NCBI GenBank assembly: GCA_026706485.1 | Contig: JAPOYR010000011.1 | Coordinates: 186,001-250,000 of the forward strand | DNA: 64,000 nt | Direction: 5' to 3' | Source: Chloroflexota bacterium | Lineage (GTDB): Bacteria > Chloroflexota > UBA11872 | Shown: positions 37,607 through 48,715 of the stretch, one piece after another | Numbering within the stretch: the first letter of the stretch is position 1 | Layout: the number at the start of each line of letters is the position of its first letter | Notes under the pieces: generated by a model | Told to the model about the DNA's origin: nothing | The model's database searches: none | What the model saw: the letters and a program-made list of their open reading frames with translations, nothing else | Program-made: the position numbers and the translations under genes

Positions 37607-38578
37607 CTACGTCGGCGACCGGTCGATGGGCTTTCCGGAAGCGCCCAGCGGCACCGATGAAGACTCTGGGATGCCTCGGATCAACTCGAGCTCGTCCGCC
37701 GTCAGCGCCACGTCCGCCGCGGCGGCGTTGCCCCGCGCCTGGTCGGGCGTCTTCATGCCGGGAATCACGGACGTCACCGCCGGTTGCGCCAGCAGATAGG
37801 CCAGCGAGACCTGCGTCATGCTGCGCCGCGCGTTCGTTAGCGGTCGCATTTGCTCCGCAGCGTCCAGCTGCGCCAGGAACTCTGCCCGCGCGGCCTCGTT
37901 CCAGGCCGACCGGTTCATGTCGTCGAAGACAGTGTCCCGGTCGAACTTCCCGGTGAGGATGCCGCGCTCCAGCGGCACGCGCACCAGCGTCCCGATATCC
38001 CGCTCGGCGCACAGCGGCAGCAACTCGCGCTCCGCCGCGCGATTGAGGGCGCTGTATCCGAGCTGGCAGACACCGTTGCCGCCGCGCTCGTCGAAGGCCC
38101 GCAGGACCGCCGGGTCGTCCGTCGAGACGCCGTAGGACCGGATCTTCCCGGCCTGGATCAGCTGCTCGAAGGCCTCCACCAGCACTTCCGGGTGCGCCGG
38201 ATTGGGCTGGTGGCACTGGTAGATGTCGATCACGTCGGTGCCCAGGCGGTAGAGGCTGGCGTCGCAGCAGTTGTGGACGTGCTCCACCGACTCGTAGCTG
38301 AGCAAGTGCCCCGTGTTCCAGCCGATTTGGCCCACCTTGGTCGCGATTAGCACCTCGTCGCGCACGCCGCGCAGCGCCTTGCCGAGCATCAGCTCACTCA
38401 GGCGAGGGCCGTAGGCGTCGGCGGTATCGAACAGCGTCACGCCCGCGTCGATGGCCGCGTGTACCGTCGCATTGGCCTGCGCCTGCGACACGTGGCCCAA
38501 CCCGCCGCTGAGACCCCAGCAGCCCATGCCCACGACGGACACTTCGAGTCCGGTCTTGCCCAACCGTCGATATTCCAC
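37607..38578 (-). CDS. Aldo/keto reductase
   Basis: 323 residues. It begins with the typical EYRRLGKTGLEVSVVGMGCWG. The catalytic tetrad is visible: Asp in FDTADAYG, Tyr in the same motif, Lys in IATKVGQ and His in YQCHQPN. The NADPH site includes LLAQPAVTSVIPG. GTG 38578 is the start, with GAGGGGG upstream. The substrate is probably a sugar aldehyde or ketone given the surroundings. Confidence 0.92.
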   Translation of the reverse strand: MEYRRLGKTGLEVSVVGMGCWGLSGGLGHVSQAQANATVHAAIDAGVTLFDTADAYGPRLSELMLGKALRGVRDEVLIATKVGQIGWNTGHLLSYESVEHVHNCCDASLYRLGTDVIDIYQCHQPNPAHPEVLVEAFEQLIQAGKIRSYGVSTDDPAVLRAFDERGGNGVCQLGYSALNRAAERELLPLCAERDIGTLVRVPLERGILTGKFDRDTVFDDMNRSAWNEAARAEFLAQLDAAEQMRPLTNARRSMTQVSLAYLLAQPAVTSVIPGMKTPDQARGNAAAADVALTADELELIRGIPESSSVPLGASGKPIDRSPT

Positions 38579-38663
38579 GTGGGATCCCCCTCGGTCAGCC
38601 GCCAACCTGACAATAGCGCGACACCGGCAGGCGCGTATCTCCCAGGCAATCCCAGTCCGAGCC

Positions 38664-38686
38664 CCTTCCCCCTAGCAGGGGGAAGG
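38664..38686. repeat. Palindromic intergenic repeat (CCCCCT/AGGGGG type), copy 2
   Basis: CCTTCCCCCT and AGGGGGAAGG form a 10 bp stem around a three-base loop; the tail GTTGGGATGGGGG corresponds to that of the copy at 31044-31063. Confidence 0.8.
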
Positions 38687-38821
38687 TTGGGATGGGGGTC
38701 AACGGCTGACGGCTCAACTCGCTCGACCGGCCGCACCGGCGCCGATACCCCAGCCGCCGCCAGTCGGAGTACGTCAGACCTTTCCTAAACTTCTCCTACC
38801 CACACACCCGCAAGTCATCAC

Positions 38822-39612
38822 ATGCAAGTCTCCCTGGCGATGATGGGATTCGGCTGGACCCAAGACGTGGCCGAGCGCTGCATCGAGGTCGCCGGCGGCC
38901 TCGGCTACGACGGCATTGACCTCTGGAAGCAATACCTCGACACGGCCGATCTCGGCTGGGTCCGCGACGCCTGCGCGGCGCAGAACCTGCAAATCGTGCA
39001 GCTGAGTCCGTATTTCGACTTCACCACCAGCGAGGCGACGGCGGCAGACTCCCTGCGCGAGGCGGCGACATTCGTCGGCTACGCGGAGACGCTGGGCGCT
39101 CCCTACGTGCGCGCCTACACCGGCGTCACGCCCAGCGCCGAAGCCGACGACGCCATGTGGGCGCGCTGCGTCGCGGGACTCCAGGAAGCGTGCGACATGG
39201 CGGCCGCGTCCGACGTGACCCTGCTGCTCGAAACGCACCAGGTCATCCACAGCGGACCGTGCCTCTCCGACACGAGCCCGACAACGATCCGGCTGCTGGA
39301 GCTGGTGGACCGCCCCAACCTCCGCGTCGCGATCCAGACGCCGCTCGTCGGCGAGACGCCCGAGGACAGCGCGCGGCAATTGGGGCGCTACACGGACCAA
39401 ATCCAGGCCCACAACTGGATCGGCGCCACCGAGTCCACCTGGGGCCAACTCACGTTTCTGGACGCCGGCGACCTCGACTTCCGGCGCTACCTCCGCATCC
39501 TGCAGGAGGAAGGCTTCGACGGCTGGATCAGCATCGAGCACGCCAACCACCATCCCTGGGAAGAAACCGCCACCCACGAGATCGCCTACTTGCGCGAACT
39601 GCTCGCCGAGAG

Positions 39613-39616
<4 letters not shown>
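38822..39616 (+). CDS. Sugar phosphate isomerase/epimerase family TIM barrel (1)
   Basis: 264 residues of the AP-endonuclease-2/xylose-isomerase-like TIM barrel. Metal-site residues show in LLLETHQVIHSG (Glu), RVAIQTP, AHNWIGATEST and the terminal ISIEHANHHPWEE. Such enzymes isomerise or epimerise keto sugars or inosose, or act as lyases. Its end overlaps the enolase-superfamily gene on the other strand by 4 bp. Confidence 0.87.
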
Positions 39617-40722
<1,106 letters not shown>

Positions 40723-40775
40723 GGCGAGGTCTCTGGCTGGGGGCGGGGCATTGTGACCGATGCCCCGGCCCGGCG

Positions 40776-41675
40776 TCAGGCGCGCAGCAGCGGCTGCAGG
40801 TTCTCCAGGATGGCGTCCAGCTCCGCATGATCGTGGTCGTCGGGCTGGAGCGCGCCCGGCTGGCGCATGCGCGCCGACGTGAAGACGCCCCGCCGCACCA
40901 GCACTTCCTTCAGCAACGGCGTTTCCAGCAGCACCGACAGGTTGATGAGCGGCAGCAGTTGGTTGAAGACTTCGCGCGCGCCGATCTTATCGCCGCGCTG
41001 CCAGGCATCCCACACCTGCACGTGCACGTCCACGGTGTCGGCGGCGGGCATGAATCCGGTCGCGCCGCGCGCCAGCTCCGAGAGCATCCAGCGGCCGTAG
41101 TAGCCACCGAACACCCCCACCGAGCCCGCCGGCAGCGCCTCCAGCACGCCGCTGATGTAGTGCGCGCTCGGGTGCATTTCCTCTTTGATGTAGTGCACCG
41201 ACTCGATGTCGCGCACCAGGCCGGCCAGGAACTCGGCGTCCATGCCCGCCTGAGAATGCTGCACGAACAGCGGCAGCTCGGCAGCCCGCGCGATGCCGGC
41301 GTAGTAGTCCCGCAGCTCGTCCGGCCGCGCCGGCGACAGGATCGGCGGCAGCGCCATCACGGCGCTGGCGCCGGCGTGCGCGGCGTGCTCGGCGTAGACC
41401 GCCGCCTGCGCGCCGCTGGCGGAGGCGACGCCCGCAACCACGGGAATGGCGCCCGCGGCCGCGGTGACCACTGCCTCCACCCCGGCGCGGCGCTCGTCGT
41501 CCGTCAGGTACTGAAACTCGCTGGCGATGGCCGGGAAGACGACACCGTGAACGCCCGCCCGCCGGCAGAAGTTCACCTCGGCGGCCAGCGCGTCCAAATC
41601 GAGCCGGTCGGCGTCGTCAAAGGGCGACTGCAACACGGGGAACACCCCCCGCAAGCGCGCCTCGTCGCTAGGCAT
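40776..41675 (-). CDS. Dihydrodipicolinate synthase family aldolase (1)
   Basis: 299 residues of the class I DHDPS/N-acetylneuraminate lyase family. FPAIASEFQYLTDDER replaces the usual GTTGE region. The Schiff-base Lys is in VHYIKEEM, and VFGGYYG corresponds to the GxD/GG motif. Because it lacks the DapA-type TTGE and lies beside an enolase-superfamily dehydratase, it more likely cleaves 2-keto-3-deoxy sugar acids than makes lysine. The ATG overlaps the end of the GDSL gene by 8 bp. Confidence 0.88.
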   Translation of the reverse strand: MPSDEARLRGVFPVLQSPFDDADRLDLDALAAEVNFCRRAGVHGVVFPAIASEFQYLTDDERRAGVEAVVTAAAGAIPVVAGVASASGAQAAVYAEHAAHAGASAVMALPPILSPARPDELRDYYAGIARAAELPLFVQHSQAGMDAEFLAGLVRDIESVHYIKEEMHPSAHYISGVLEALPAGSVGVFGGYYGRWMLSELARGATGFMPAADTVDVHVQVWDAWQRGDKIGAREVFNQLLPLINLSVLLETPLLKEVLVRRGVFTSARMRQPGALQPDDHDHAELDAILENLQPLLRA

Positions 41676-42453
41676 CGTCGTCGATTTCGAGCGGCATGGC
41701 TCGCCGACCCTGGTAGCCGTAGTCCGCCATCAGCGTGGACTCGTCGCGCCAGCGCTCGCCGGTGCGCTCCAGCCGCTTGGTGCGGATGGCCAGCCCGGAG
41801 CAATTCTGCGCCAGCGTCTGGAAGATCGTGTGCGCCACCAGCCGGTGCCCCAGGTCGTTGGCGTGCACGCCGTCGTAGTGCACCATCCACGCCGCGCCGC
41901 CGTAGGCGTTGTAAACGTCGCTGAAGAGGCAGTTGGTCGCTCGCGCGACCTGCTCCGTCACGAGGTTGTAGGTCTGGAACACCTCGTGGCTGCCTTCCTG
42001 AAAGTGCTCCCCGAGGCCAAAGTCGGTCATGTAGTACGGCCCCGGCAGCACGATCAGCGGATCGCACCCCGCCCGCACCTGCTCGATCACGCCCGTCATC
42101 TCGGTGCGGAATATCTCGGTCGGCGTGCCGCCGCGCGCGTCGTTGAGGCCGTAGGAAATCACCAGCAGGTCGGGATCGTGGTCGATCACGTGCTTCTGCA
42201 CGCGCTCGTTGGCCGCCGGCTTGCCGGAGTAGGAGTAGCAGGGGACGCGGGTCGAGATGACGTTCGCCCCGATGCCGGTGTTTACCAACTCGACCGGCTC
42301 ATCCTGGAAATCCGAGATCAGCGCCGCCAGGACGTGGGGCCAGCTGCGTTCGCGCACCGAACTCCAACCGCCGGCGGTGGTGCTCTCGCCAAGCGTGACG
42401 AGCTTTCGGAACGGCTCGGGATGCCAATCGCGTGGAGCTTCGTGATGCGACAC
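41668..42453 (-). CDS. SGNH/GDSL-type hydrolase
   Basis: 261 residues. Block I is LVTLGESTTAGG (GES in place of GDS, with the nucleophile Ser), block III is YGLNDARGG and block V is DGVHANDLGH with the Asp-x-x-His pair. It has no signal peptide, so it is a cytoplasmic esterase or deacetylase. GTG 42453 is chosen because GGAGGAGGA precedes it by 8 bp; a frame extending to 42582 would overlap the divergent gene. First gene of the GDSL-DHDPS-dehydratase operon. Confidence 0.85.
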   Translation of the reverse strand: MSHHEAPRDWHPEPFRKLVTLGESTTAGGWSSVRERSWPHVLAALISDFQDEPVELVNTGIGANVISTRVPCYSYSGKPAANERVQKHVIDHDPDLLVISYGLNDARGGTPTEIFRTEMTGVIEQVRAGCDPLIVLPGPYYMTDFGLGEHFQEGSHEVFQTYNLVTEQVARATNCLFSDVYNAYGGAAWMVHYDGVHANDLGHRLVAHTIFQTLAQNCSGLAIRTKRLERTGERWRDESTLMADYGYQGRRAMPLEIDDDA

Positions 42454-42461
42454 GCCAATAG

Positions 42462-42470
42462 TCCTCCTCC
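42462..42470 (-). promoter_or_regulatory. Strong Shine-Dalgarno site fixing a GTG start
   Basis: Minus-strand GGAGGAGGA, eight bases before GTG 42453 of the GDSL hydrolase. The 82 bp between the two divergent starts (42454-42535) must also hold both promoters. Confidence 0.6.
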
Positions 42471-42535
42471 GACGAGCGCGCCGAGTGTGGCACACGCCGT
42501 ACGATGATCCGGCACACCTGGGGAGCTTGCCGGAC

Positions 42536-43399
42536 ATGCTGATCGGTGTCGCAGGCGCATTGCCGGACCGTCCGGCGGACATTTCGCCGGCGGACGTGCG
42601 CCGCCTCGCCGAATTGGGGTTTCAGGGCACGAACGTCAAGCTGGGCGGACCCGGCGAGGCCAGTGACGCAGACCTTCGGCACGCGCGCCGCGTCATTGCC
42701 GACGCGGGCCTGGTCATCGCCCAATCCAACGGCGCGTATGGATCGCTGGTCGGGCACAGTGACGCCGACCGCCGCCGGGGGATCGACGGCCTGAGCGCGC
42801 ACATGCACGCGACGACGGTCCTTGGCGCGCGCACGTGCTACGTCCGGCCCGGCGGGCTCAATCCCAACGGCCCATGGTTTGGCCACCCGGACCATCATTT
42901 GGAGGCCACCTTCGACCGGGCGCTCGACAGCCTGCGCGTTGCCACCCGGGCCGCCGAGGATCTCGGGGTGGTGCTGGCGTTCGAGGGACACGTGCTGTCG
43001 ACGATCGACCGGCCCGAGCGCGTAGCCGCGATTCTCGACGCCATCGACTCGCCGGCCCTCACCTTCAACCTCGATCCGGTGAACTTCATCGGCAGCATCT
43101 GGGATGCTTGGCGGCCCAATGCGGTTTTCGATCGCCTGCTCGACGGTGCGCGAGGCCGGATCGCGGCGGCACACTGGAAGGACTTCACGGTCCGTGAGGA
43201 GCTTGTACTGCACATAGACGAGGTCACGCCCGGTCAGGGCATCGTCGACCACGCGCGCTGGCTGAAGCGGCTCAATGCCACCGAGCCGCACGCATGGGTG
43301 CTGCTGGAGCACCTGACCCTGGACCAGCTCGCGCCCGCCAAGCAGGCCGTTGATGCCGCCATGGCCCTCGCCGGTCTGTCCTGGGACGCGACGCCGTGA
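42536..43399 (+). CDS. Sugar phosphate isomerase/epimerase family TIM barrel (2)
   Basis: 287 residues of the xylose-isomerase-like TIM barrel family. Metal-ligand strands appear in VLAFEGHVLSTI (Glu), TFNLDPVNFIG (Asp), AHWKDF and the C-terminal WVLLEHLT (Glu). It is only loosely similar to the barrel at 38822. ATG 42536 begins the first strand; an upstream frame start at 42485 would run into the divergent promoter region. Its stop codon overlaps the SDR's GTG start (GTGA), so the three genes 42536-45083 form one coupled unit. Confidence 0.87.
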   Translation: MLIGVAGALPDRPADISPADVRRLAELGFQGTNVKLGGPGEASDADLRHARRVIADAGLVIAQSNGAYGSLVGHSDADRRRGIDGLSAHMHATTVLGARTCYVRPGGLNPNGPWFGHPDHHLEATFDRALDSLRVATRAAEDLGVVLAFEGHVLSTIDRPERVAAILDAIDSPALTFNLDPVNFIGSIWDAWRPNAVFDRLLDGARGRIAAAHWKDFTVREELVLHIDEVTPGQGIVDHARWLKRLNATEPHAWVLLEHLTLDQLAPAKQAVDAAMALAGLSWDATP

Positions 43400-44139
43400 C
43401 GTCGCTTGCCGGCCGGGTCGTGGTCATCACCGGCGGCGCGTCGGGTATCGGCGGCGCCACCGCGCGACTCTGCGCGGCCCGCGGCGCGCAAGTTGTGATC
43501 GGCGACGTGGACGACGCCAAGGGCGAAGCCCTGGCGCGCGAGCTCACCGAGCTGGGCCTCTCCGCCGCCTTCGAGCACGTCGACGTCACCGCCGAGGCTG
43601 ACTGCCAGCGCCTGATTCAGGCTGCAATCGCCAGCTACGGGCCGCTCGACGTCCTCATCACCTGCGCCGGAATCCTGCAGGGTGCCTTCGTCGAATTTGC
43701 GGAATTGGAACTCGCCACGTTCGAGCGGGTCCAAGACGTGAACGTGCGCGGCACCTTCCTCTGCATGAAGCATGCCGTGGTGGCCATGGACGACCGCGGC
43801 GGCACGATCCTGCTGGTCGCGTCGGGCGCCGGCGTGACCAGCCGCAGCTCATCCGTGGCCTACGGCACCAGCAAAGCCGCCGTCCACGGCCTGGGCTTCA
43901 TCGCGCCGAATCACCTGGCGGGACGCCCCATCCGCGTCAACACCGTGTGTCCGTCGATCGTTGACACGCCGCTCAAGCGGGCCAACGTCGAGGACGAGGG
44001 GCGGGCGCGCGGATGGTCGCGCGCCGACATTGAAGCCGCCCAGAGCAAACTCCGCGACCCGGAGGGCGTGGCCCGCGTGCTGGCGTTCCTCGCGTCCGAC
44101 GAGGCCGACTTTGTGCGGGGAACCGTGTTCACGGCGTGA
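43396..44139 (+). CDS. SDR family oxidoreductase with shortened C-terminus
   Basis: 247 residues. TGGASGIGGATAR for the cofactor, CAG in place of NNAG, Ser in LLVASGAG and Tyr/Lys in YGTSK. It is complete through FLASDEADFVRGTVFTA but stops there, whereas classical SDRs continue with DGG and a few more residues. The GTG start overlaps the previous stop and the stop overlaps the next GTG. The enzyme probably oxidises or reduces a sugar-derived alcohol; loss of the tail may affect tetramer contacts. Confidence 0.88.
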   Translation: MTSLAGRVVVITGGASGIGGATARLCAARGAQVVIGDVDDAKGEALARELTELGLSAAFEHVDVTAEADCQRLIQAAIASYGPLDVLITCAGILQGAFVEFAELELATFERVQDVNVRGTFLCMKHAVVAMDDRGGTILLVASGAGVTSRSSSVAYGTSKAAVHGLGFIAPNHLAGRPIRVNTVCPSIVDTPLKRANVEDEGRARGWSRADIEAAQSKLRDPEGVARVLAFLASDEADFVRGTVFTA

Positions 44140-45083
44140 AAGAGCTCTATCCGCTCACGGGCGTCGTGCCGATCGTCAACACGCCCTTCACCGAGGACGA
44201 CACGCTCGACGTCGCATCGCTCGAACGCCTGCTCGAGGAAGGCATCGCCGACGGCGTGAGCGGGTTCATCGTGCCGGCCGTGGCGAGCGAGGTCGCCAAG
44301 CTCACACCCGACGAGCGGCACGACTACGTGCGCGAGGTCCTGCGAATCGTGGCCGGGCGCGTCACCGTCGTGGCCGGCGCCAGCGATCCCGACATGCGGC
44401 GCTCCCGCGCCCTGGCCGAGGACGCCGTGGCGCTTGGCGTCGACGGCGTGCTGTGCGCGGTGCCCGTGCCGCTGATCGAGGACCACGACGGCGCCGTGGA
44501 CTACTTCCGCGAGGTCGCCCGCGCCGGCATGCCCATGCTCATGATTCAAGACCTGCACTGGGGCGGCTACGGCATGGCCCGCTACACGCTCATGCAGCTA
44601 TGGGACGAGCTGGAGTCCTTCCGCTGCCTCAAGCTGGAGACTGTGCCGTCGGGCGCCAAGACCAGCGAGCTGATCGACGCGACCGACGACCGGCTCACCA
44701 TCGGTTGCGGCTGGTCCCTGCCACAATTCATCGAGGCCCTCGACCGCGGCACGCACTTCACGACCACCACCGCCATCAACCGGCCCTTCGTCCACGTCTT
44801 TCGGCTGCACCGGGCCGGTCGCCGCGACGAGGCGCGCGAGCTATTCCACCGCGTGGTGCCCTTCCTGGCCTTCGCGCACCAGTACATCGACATCTCGATC
44901 CACTTCTACAAGCGCTACTGCGTCCGCCGCGGCCTATTCGCGACCGCCCGCGTGCGCGAGCCGATCATGCCGTTCGACGCCCACCACGCGCGGGTCGCCG
45001 ACGAGTTGATCGAGTTGATTTGCGAGATCGAGAACGAGCTGGGGCCGGCGGGCGGAGAGCCACCAGCAGATATGTATATGTAG
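44136..45083 (+). CDS. Dihydrodipicolinate synthase family aldolase (2)
   Basis: 315 residues. The opening LTGVVPIVNTPFTEDD, FIVPAVASEVAKLTPDER and the Schiff-base Lys in RCLKLETVPSG identify the DHDPS/NAL family; again the TTGE triad region is altered. It is distinct from the aldolase at 40776, so the cluster carries two. Coupled to the SDR by a GTGA overlap. The IS110 transposase lies 24 bp beyond its stop on the other strand; the C-terminus looks complete. Confidence 0.88.
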   Translation: MKELYPLTGVVPIVNTPFTEDDTLDVASLERLLEEGIADGVSGFIVPAVASEVAKLTPDERHDYVREVLRIVAGRVTVVAGASDPDMRRSRALAEDAVALGVDGVLCAVPVPLIEDHDGAVDYFREVARAGMPMLMIQDLHWGGYGMARYTLMQLWDELESFRCLKLETVPSGAKTSELIDATDDRLTIGCGWSLPQFIEALDRGTHFTTTTAINRPFVHVFRLHRAGRRDEARELFHRVVPFLAFAHQYIDISIHFYKRYCVRRGLFATARVREPIMPFDAHHARVADELIELICEIENELGPAGGEPPADMYM

Positions 45084-46256
<1,173 letters not shown>

Positions 46257-46258
46257 GG

Positions 46259-46276
46259 GGCGACGCATGCGTCGCC
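46259..46276. repeat. Perfect 18 bp palindrome GGCGACGCA/TGCGTCGCC
   Basis: A perfect 18 bp inverted repeat without loop, preceded by AAGGG as in other GGGC(G)-type elements of the window. Confidence 0.75.
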
Positions 46277-46311
46277 GCTCCGCATGCGCAAACAGGCCGA
46301 GCGGCCGCTAG

Positions 46312-46336
46312 ATTCCCGCCTCCGCGGGAATGACGG
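46312..46336. repeat. ATTCCCGC/GCGGGAAT hairpin repeat
   Basis: ATTCCCGC CTCC GCGGGAAT followed by GACGG; related in form to the ATTCCGGC repeats at 34811 and 46428. Confidence 0.75.
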
Positions 46337-46351
46337 AGGGGCGGCAGCGTC

Positions 46352-46400
46352 ACCCCGGCGAAAAGCCTGCCCCGTACTCGATACGGGGCCGGGGTCCAGG
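46352..46400. repeat. ACCCCGGC...GCCGGGGT composite repeat
   Basis: ACCCCGGC at the left is the reverse complement of GCCGGGGT at the right; between them CCCCGTA and TACGGGG form an inner hairpin. The piece AAGCCTGCCCCGTACTCGA resembles the fragment near 34700. Confidence 0.7.
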
Positions 46401-46427
46401 GTCGTTGCCCCGAAGTGAGACTTGACC

Positions 46428-46460
46428 GGACTGGATTCCGGCCTTCGCCGGAATAACGGA
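46428..46460. repeat. GGACTGGATTCCGGC...GACGG repeat, copy 2
   Basis: GGACTGGATTCCGGCCT then TCGCCGGAATAACGGA; ATTCCGGC pairs with GCCGGAAT. Same family as 34811-34842. Confidence 0.8.
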
Positions 46461-46478
46461 GGAGCTTCGCAGGGTCCG

Positions 46479-47804
46479 CTAGCGCGTGACGGGACGGCCC
46501 TGCGCCAGCGCCGTCAAGACGTCGTCGGCGGCCTCCAGCGTGCGGTCGATGTCGCTCTCCGTGTGCGCCGCCGAGATGTGATTGCGCTTGAGGGCCATCG
46601 GCAGCATGTAGAAGCCGCGCTCCAGCATGCCGCGGTGGAAGTCGATGTACATCTCGTCGTCGTTGCGCAGCAGATCGCGGTAGGAGGTCGCCGGCGGGGA
46701 CATGAAGTAGGTCACGAACACCGAGCCGAACTGGCTGGCGAACGCCTCCAGGCCCAGCCGTTGAATGATGTCGTCGAGCCCCCGCCGCATGCGCTCGCCC
46801 AGGTCGAACAGGCGCTCATAGAGCCCCGGCTGCTCGAGCGCCTCGATCGTGGACAGGCAAGCCGCCATCGCCAGCGGGTGCCCGTTGAACGTGCCCGAGA
46901 AGAACACGTCGCCGTCGGACGTGTTGAAGTGCTGCATCAGGTCGCGCCGGCCGCAGATCGCCGCGCAGGGGTAGCCGTTGGCCATGGCCTTGCCCAGCGT
47001 GGTCAGGTCCGGGGTGATGCCGGTGATGGCCTGAAAGCCGCCCAGCGCGTGCCGAAAGCCCGTGACCACCTCGTCGAACACCAGCACGACCCCATGCTCA
47101 CGGGTCAGCGCTCGGAGCTGTGTGAGGAACTCCTGCTCGGGCATGACCACGCCGATCGCGTGGGGAATGGGTTCCAGGATCACAGCCGCGATCTCCTGGC
47201 CGCGCTCGGCCATGAGTTGCTCCAACCCCTCCAGGTCGTTCCACTCCAGCACGATCAGCTCGGCGTGAACGTCCGGCAGGATGCCGGACGACAGCGGGTC
47301 CAGCCGGCCCACGCGGTCCGCGGGCGAGATCACGTTCGCGAGCAGGTGGTCGTGCCAGCCGTGAAAGTGCCCCTGGAACTTCACGATCGCGCGGCGGCCG
47401 GTGGCCCCGCGCGCCACTCGCACCGCGTGGTAGGTGGCCTCGGAGCCCGAGGTGCAAAACAGCACCTGCTCGGCCGAGGGCACGTGCTCCACGACCTTCT
47501 CGGCCGCCTGGATCTCCAGCTCGCTGGTCCCAATTCCCGTGAGGTCCAGCGTGCGCTGTTGCTCGGCCACCCCGGCGGCCACGCCTGGATGCGCGTGCCC
47601 CAGGATGATCGGGCCGAACGCGGCGTTGTAGTCGAGGTAGCTGTTGCCGTCCACGTCGTGGAGGTAGGCGCCCTCCGCGCGGGACCAGACAATCTGCGGC
47701 TCGACCTTCCGCAGCGAGGTGTTGACCCCGCCCGGGATCACCTGTCGCGCGCGATCGAACAGGGCCGCGGATGCGGCGCGAGGCAATGTTGATTCCTGCG
47801 TCAT
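46479..47804 (-). CDS. Class III aminotransferase, glutamate-1-semialdehyde aminomutase-like
   Basis: 441 residues. It begins in family style with IPGGVNTSLRKVEP. It has DVDGNSYLDYNAAFGPIILGHAHP, the PLP phosphate site TSGSEAT, FDEVVTGFR and the PLP Lys in TLGKAMANGYP near residue 272. Overall it resembles HemL but differs at several places (FCTSGSEAT, FHGWHD), and its genomic setting is catabolic, so it may transaminate another amino or keto acid; a heme role is not excluded. ATG 47804 is used; the open frame extends far upstream only as antisense of yebC. Confidence 0.88.
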   Translation of the reverse strand: MTQESTLPRAASAALFDRARQVIPGGVNTSLRKVEPQIVWSRAEGAYLHDVDGNSYLDYNAAFGPIILGHAHPGVAAGVAEQQRTLDLTGIGTSELEIQAAEKVVEHVPSAEQVLFCTSGSEATYHAVRVARGATGRRAIVKFQGHFHGWHDHLLANVISPADRVGRLDPLSSGILPDVHAELIVLEWNDLEGLEQLMAERGQEIAAVILEPIPHAIGVVMPEQEFLTQLRALTREHGVVLVFDEVVTGFRHALGGFQAITGITPDLTTLGKAMANGYPCAAICGRRDLMQHFNTSDGDVFFSGTFNGHPLAMAACLSTIEALEQPGLYERLFDLGERMRRGLDDIIQRLGLEAFASQFGSVFVTYFMSPPATSYRDLLRNDDEMYIDFHRGMLERGFYMLPMALKRNHISAAHTESDIDRTLEAADDVLTALAQGRPVTR

Positions 47805-47893
47805 TGGCTGGGGCTCCGGTGACTCCGCGTCAGCATAGCCCGCGCCCGCCTGCGGTGACGGAAGGCACGCACAAACAGCGAACAACGCTATCC

Positions 47894-47899
47894 TATACT
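47894..47899 (+). promoter_or_regulatory. Possible -10 element upstream of yebC
   Basis: TATACT in an AT-richer patch of the divergent 132 bp spacer, 37 bases before the yebC ATG. No convincing -35 at the right distance. Confidence 0.3.
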
Positions 47900-47936
47900 T
47901 CGAGAAATCCCGCGCGGCTCCATGGGGGTGCAGGCA

Positions 47937-48692
47937 ATGTCCGGCCATTCCAAGTGGTCGCAGATCAAGCGCCAGAAAGCCGCGAACGACGCGAAGCGCG
48001 GGCAGCTGTACACCAAGATCGGGCGCGAGATCACGGTGGCCGTGCAAGACGGCGGCGCCGATCCCACCGGGAACTTCCGGCTCGAGCAGGCGCTCGCCAA
48101 GGCCCGCGCCGCGAACATGCCGAAGGACACGATCGAGCGCTCCATACAGCGGGGTGCCGGCGGCGGCCCGGGTGACGGCGCCTCGCTCATCGAGCTCACC
48201 TACGAGGCCTACGGTCCCGCGGGCGTCGGGCTGCTGATTGAAGTGGTCACCGACAACCGCAATCGCGCCGTCGCGGAGGTTCGCAACGCCGTGGGAAGTC
48301 TCGGGGGCAGGTTTGCCGATTCCGGCTCGGTCGCCTGGCAGTTCGAGGCGCGCGGCAGTCTGGCGGTTGCGGTCGGTGACGCGGATCCGGAGGAGATCGA
48401 GTTGACGGCCATCGACGCCGGCGCCCTGGACGTCGAGGCGGCCAACGGCACCGTGCACGTGTCCACGCCCGCTGCGGACCTGGCGCGCATGCGCCGCGAG
48501 CTCAGCGACGCCGGATACCGGATCACCTCCGCCGATCTCGTCCATGAGCCCACGACCCCCATGCCGCTGGATGCCGGGCAGGCGGCGCGGGCCATGCGCA
48601 TGGCGGAAGCGCTGGAGGAGCTCGACGACGTGCAGCGCGTCTACACCACGTTGGAGATCAGCGACGAGCTGCTCGCGCAGCTGGCCTCCTAG
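47937..48692 (+). CDS. yebC: YebC/PmpR family protein (DNA-binding regulator/translation factor)
   Basis: 251 residues. The diagnostic start is MSGHSKWSQIKRQKAANDAKRG, followed by MPKDTIERSIQRG and YEAYGPAGVGLLIE. YebC proteins have been called transcription regulators and were more recently linked to relief of ribosome stalling on proline runs. ATG 47937 gives the canonical N-terminus. It lies directly upstream of ruvC, an arrangement common in bacteria, and probably heads the operon. Confidence 0.96.
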   Translation: MSGHSKWSQIKRQKAANDAKRGQLYTKIGREITVAVQDGGADPTGNFRLEQALAKARAANMPKDTIERSIQRGAGGGPGDGASLIELTYEAYGPAGVGLLIEVVTDNRNRAVAEVRNAVGSLGGRFADSGSVAWQFEARGSLAVAVGDADPEEIELTAIDAGALDVEAANGTVHVSTPAADLARMRRELSDAGYRITSADLVHEPTTPMPLDAGQAARAMRMAEALEELDDVQRVYTTLEISDELLAQLAS

Positions 48693-48715
48693 CATCCCCA
48701 CACGATTCGGCTTGC

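Noticed and set aside
46479-47804. Naming the aminotransferase hemL outright
   Set aside because: It has the HemL fold and PLP lysine, but several motif differences and a catabolic neighbourhood make another class III aminotransferase equally possible.
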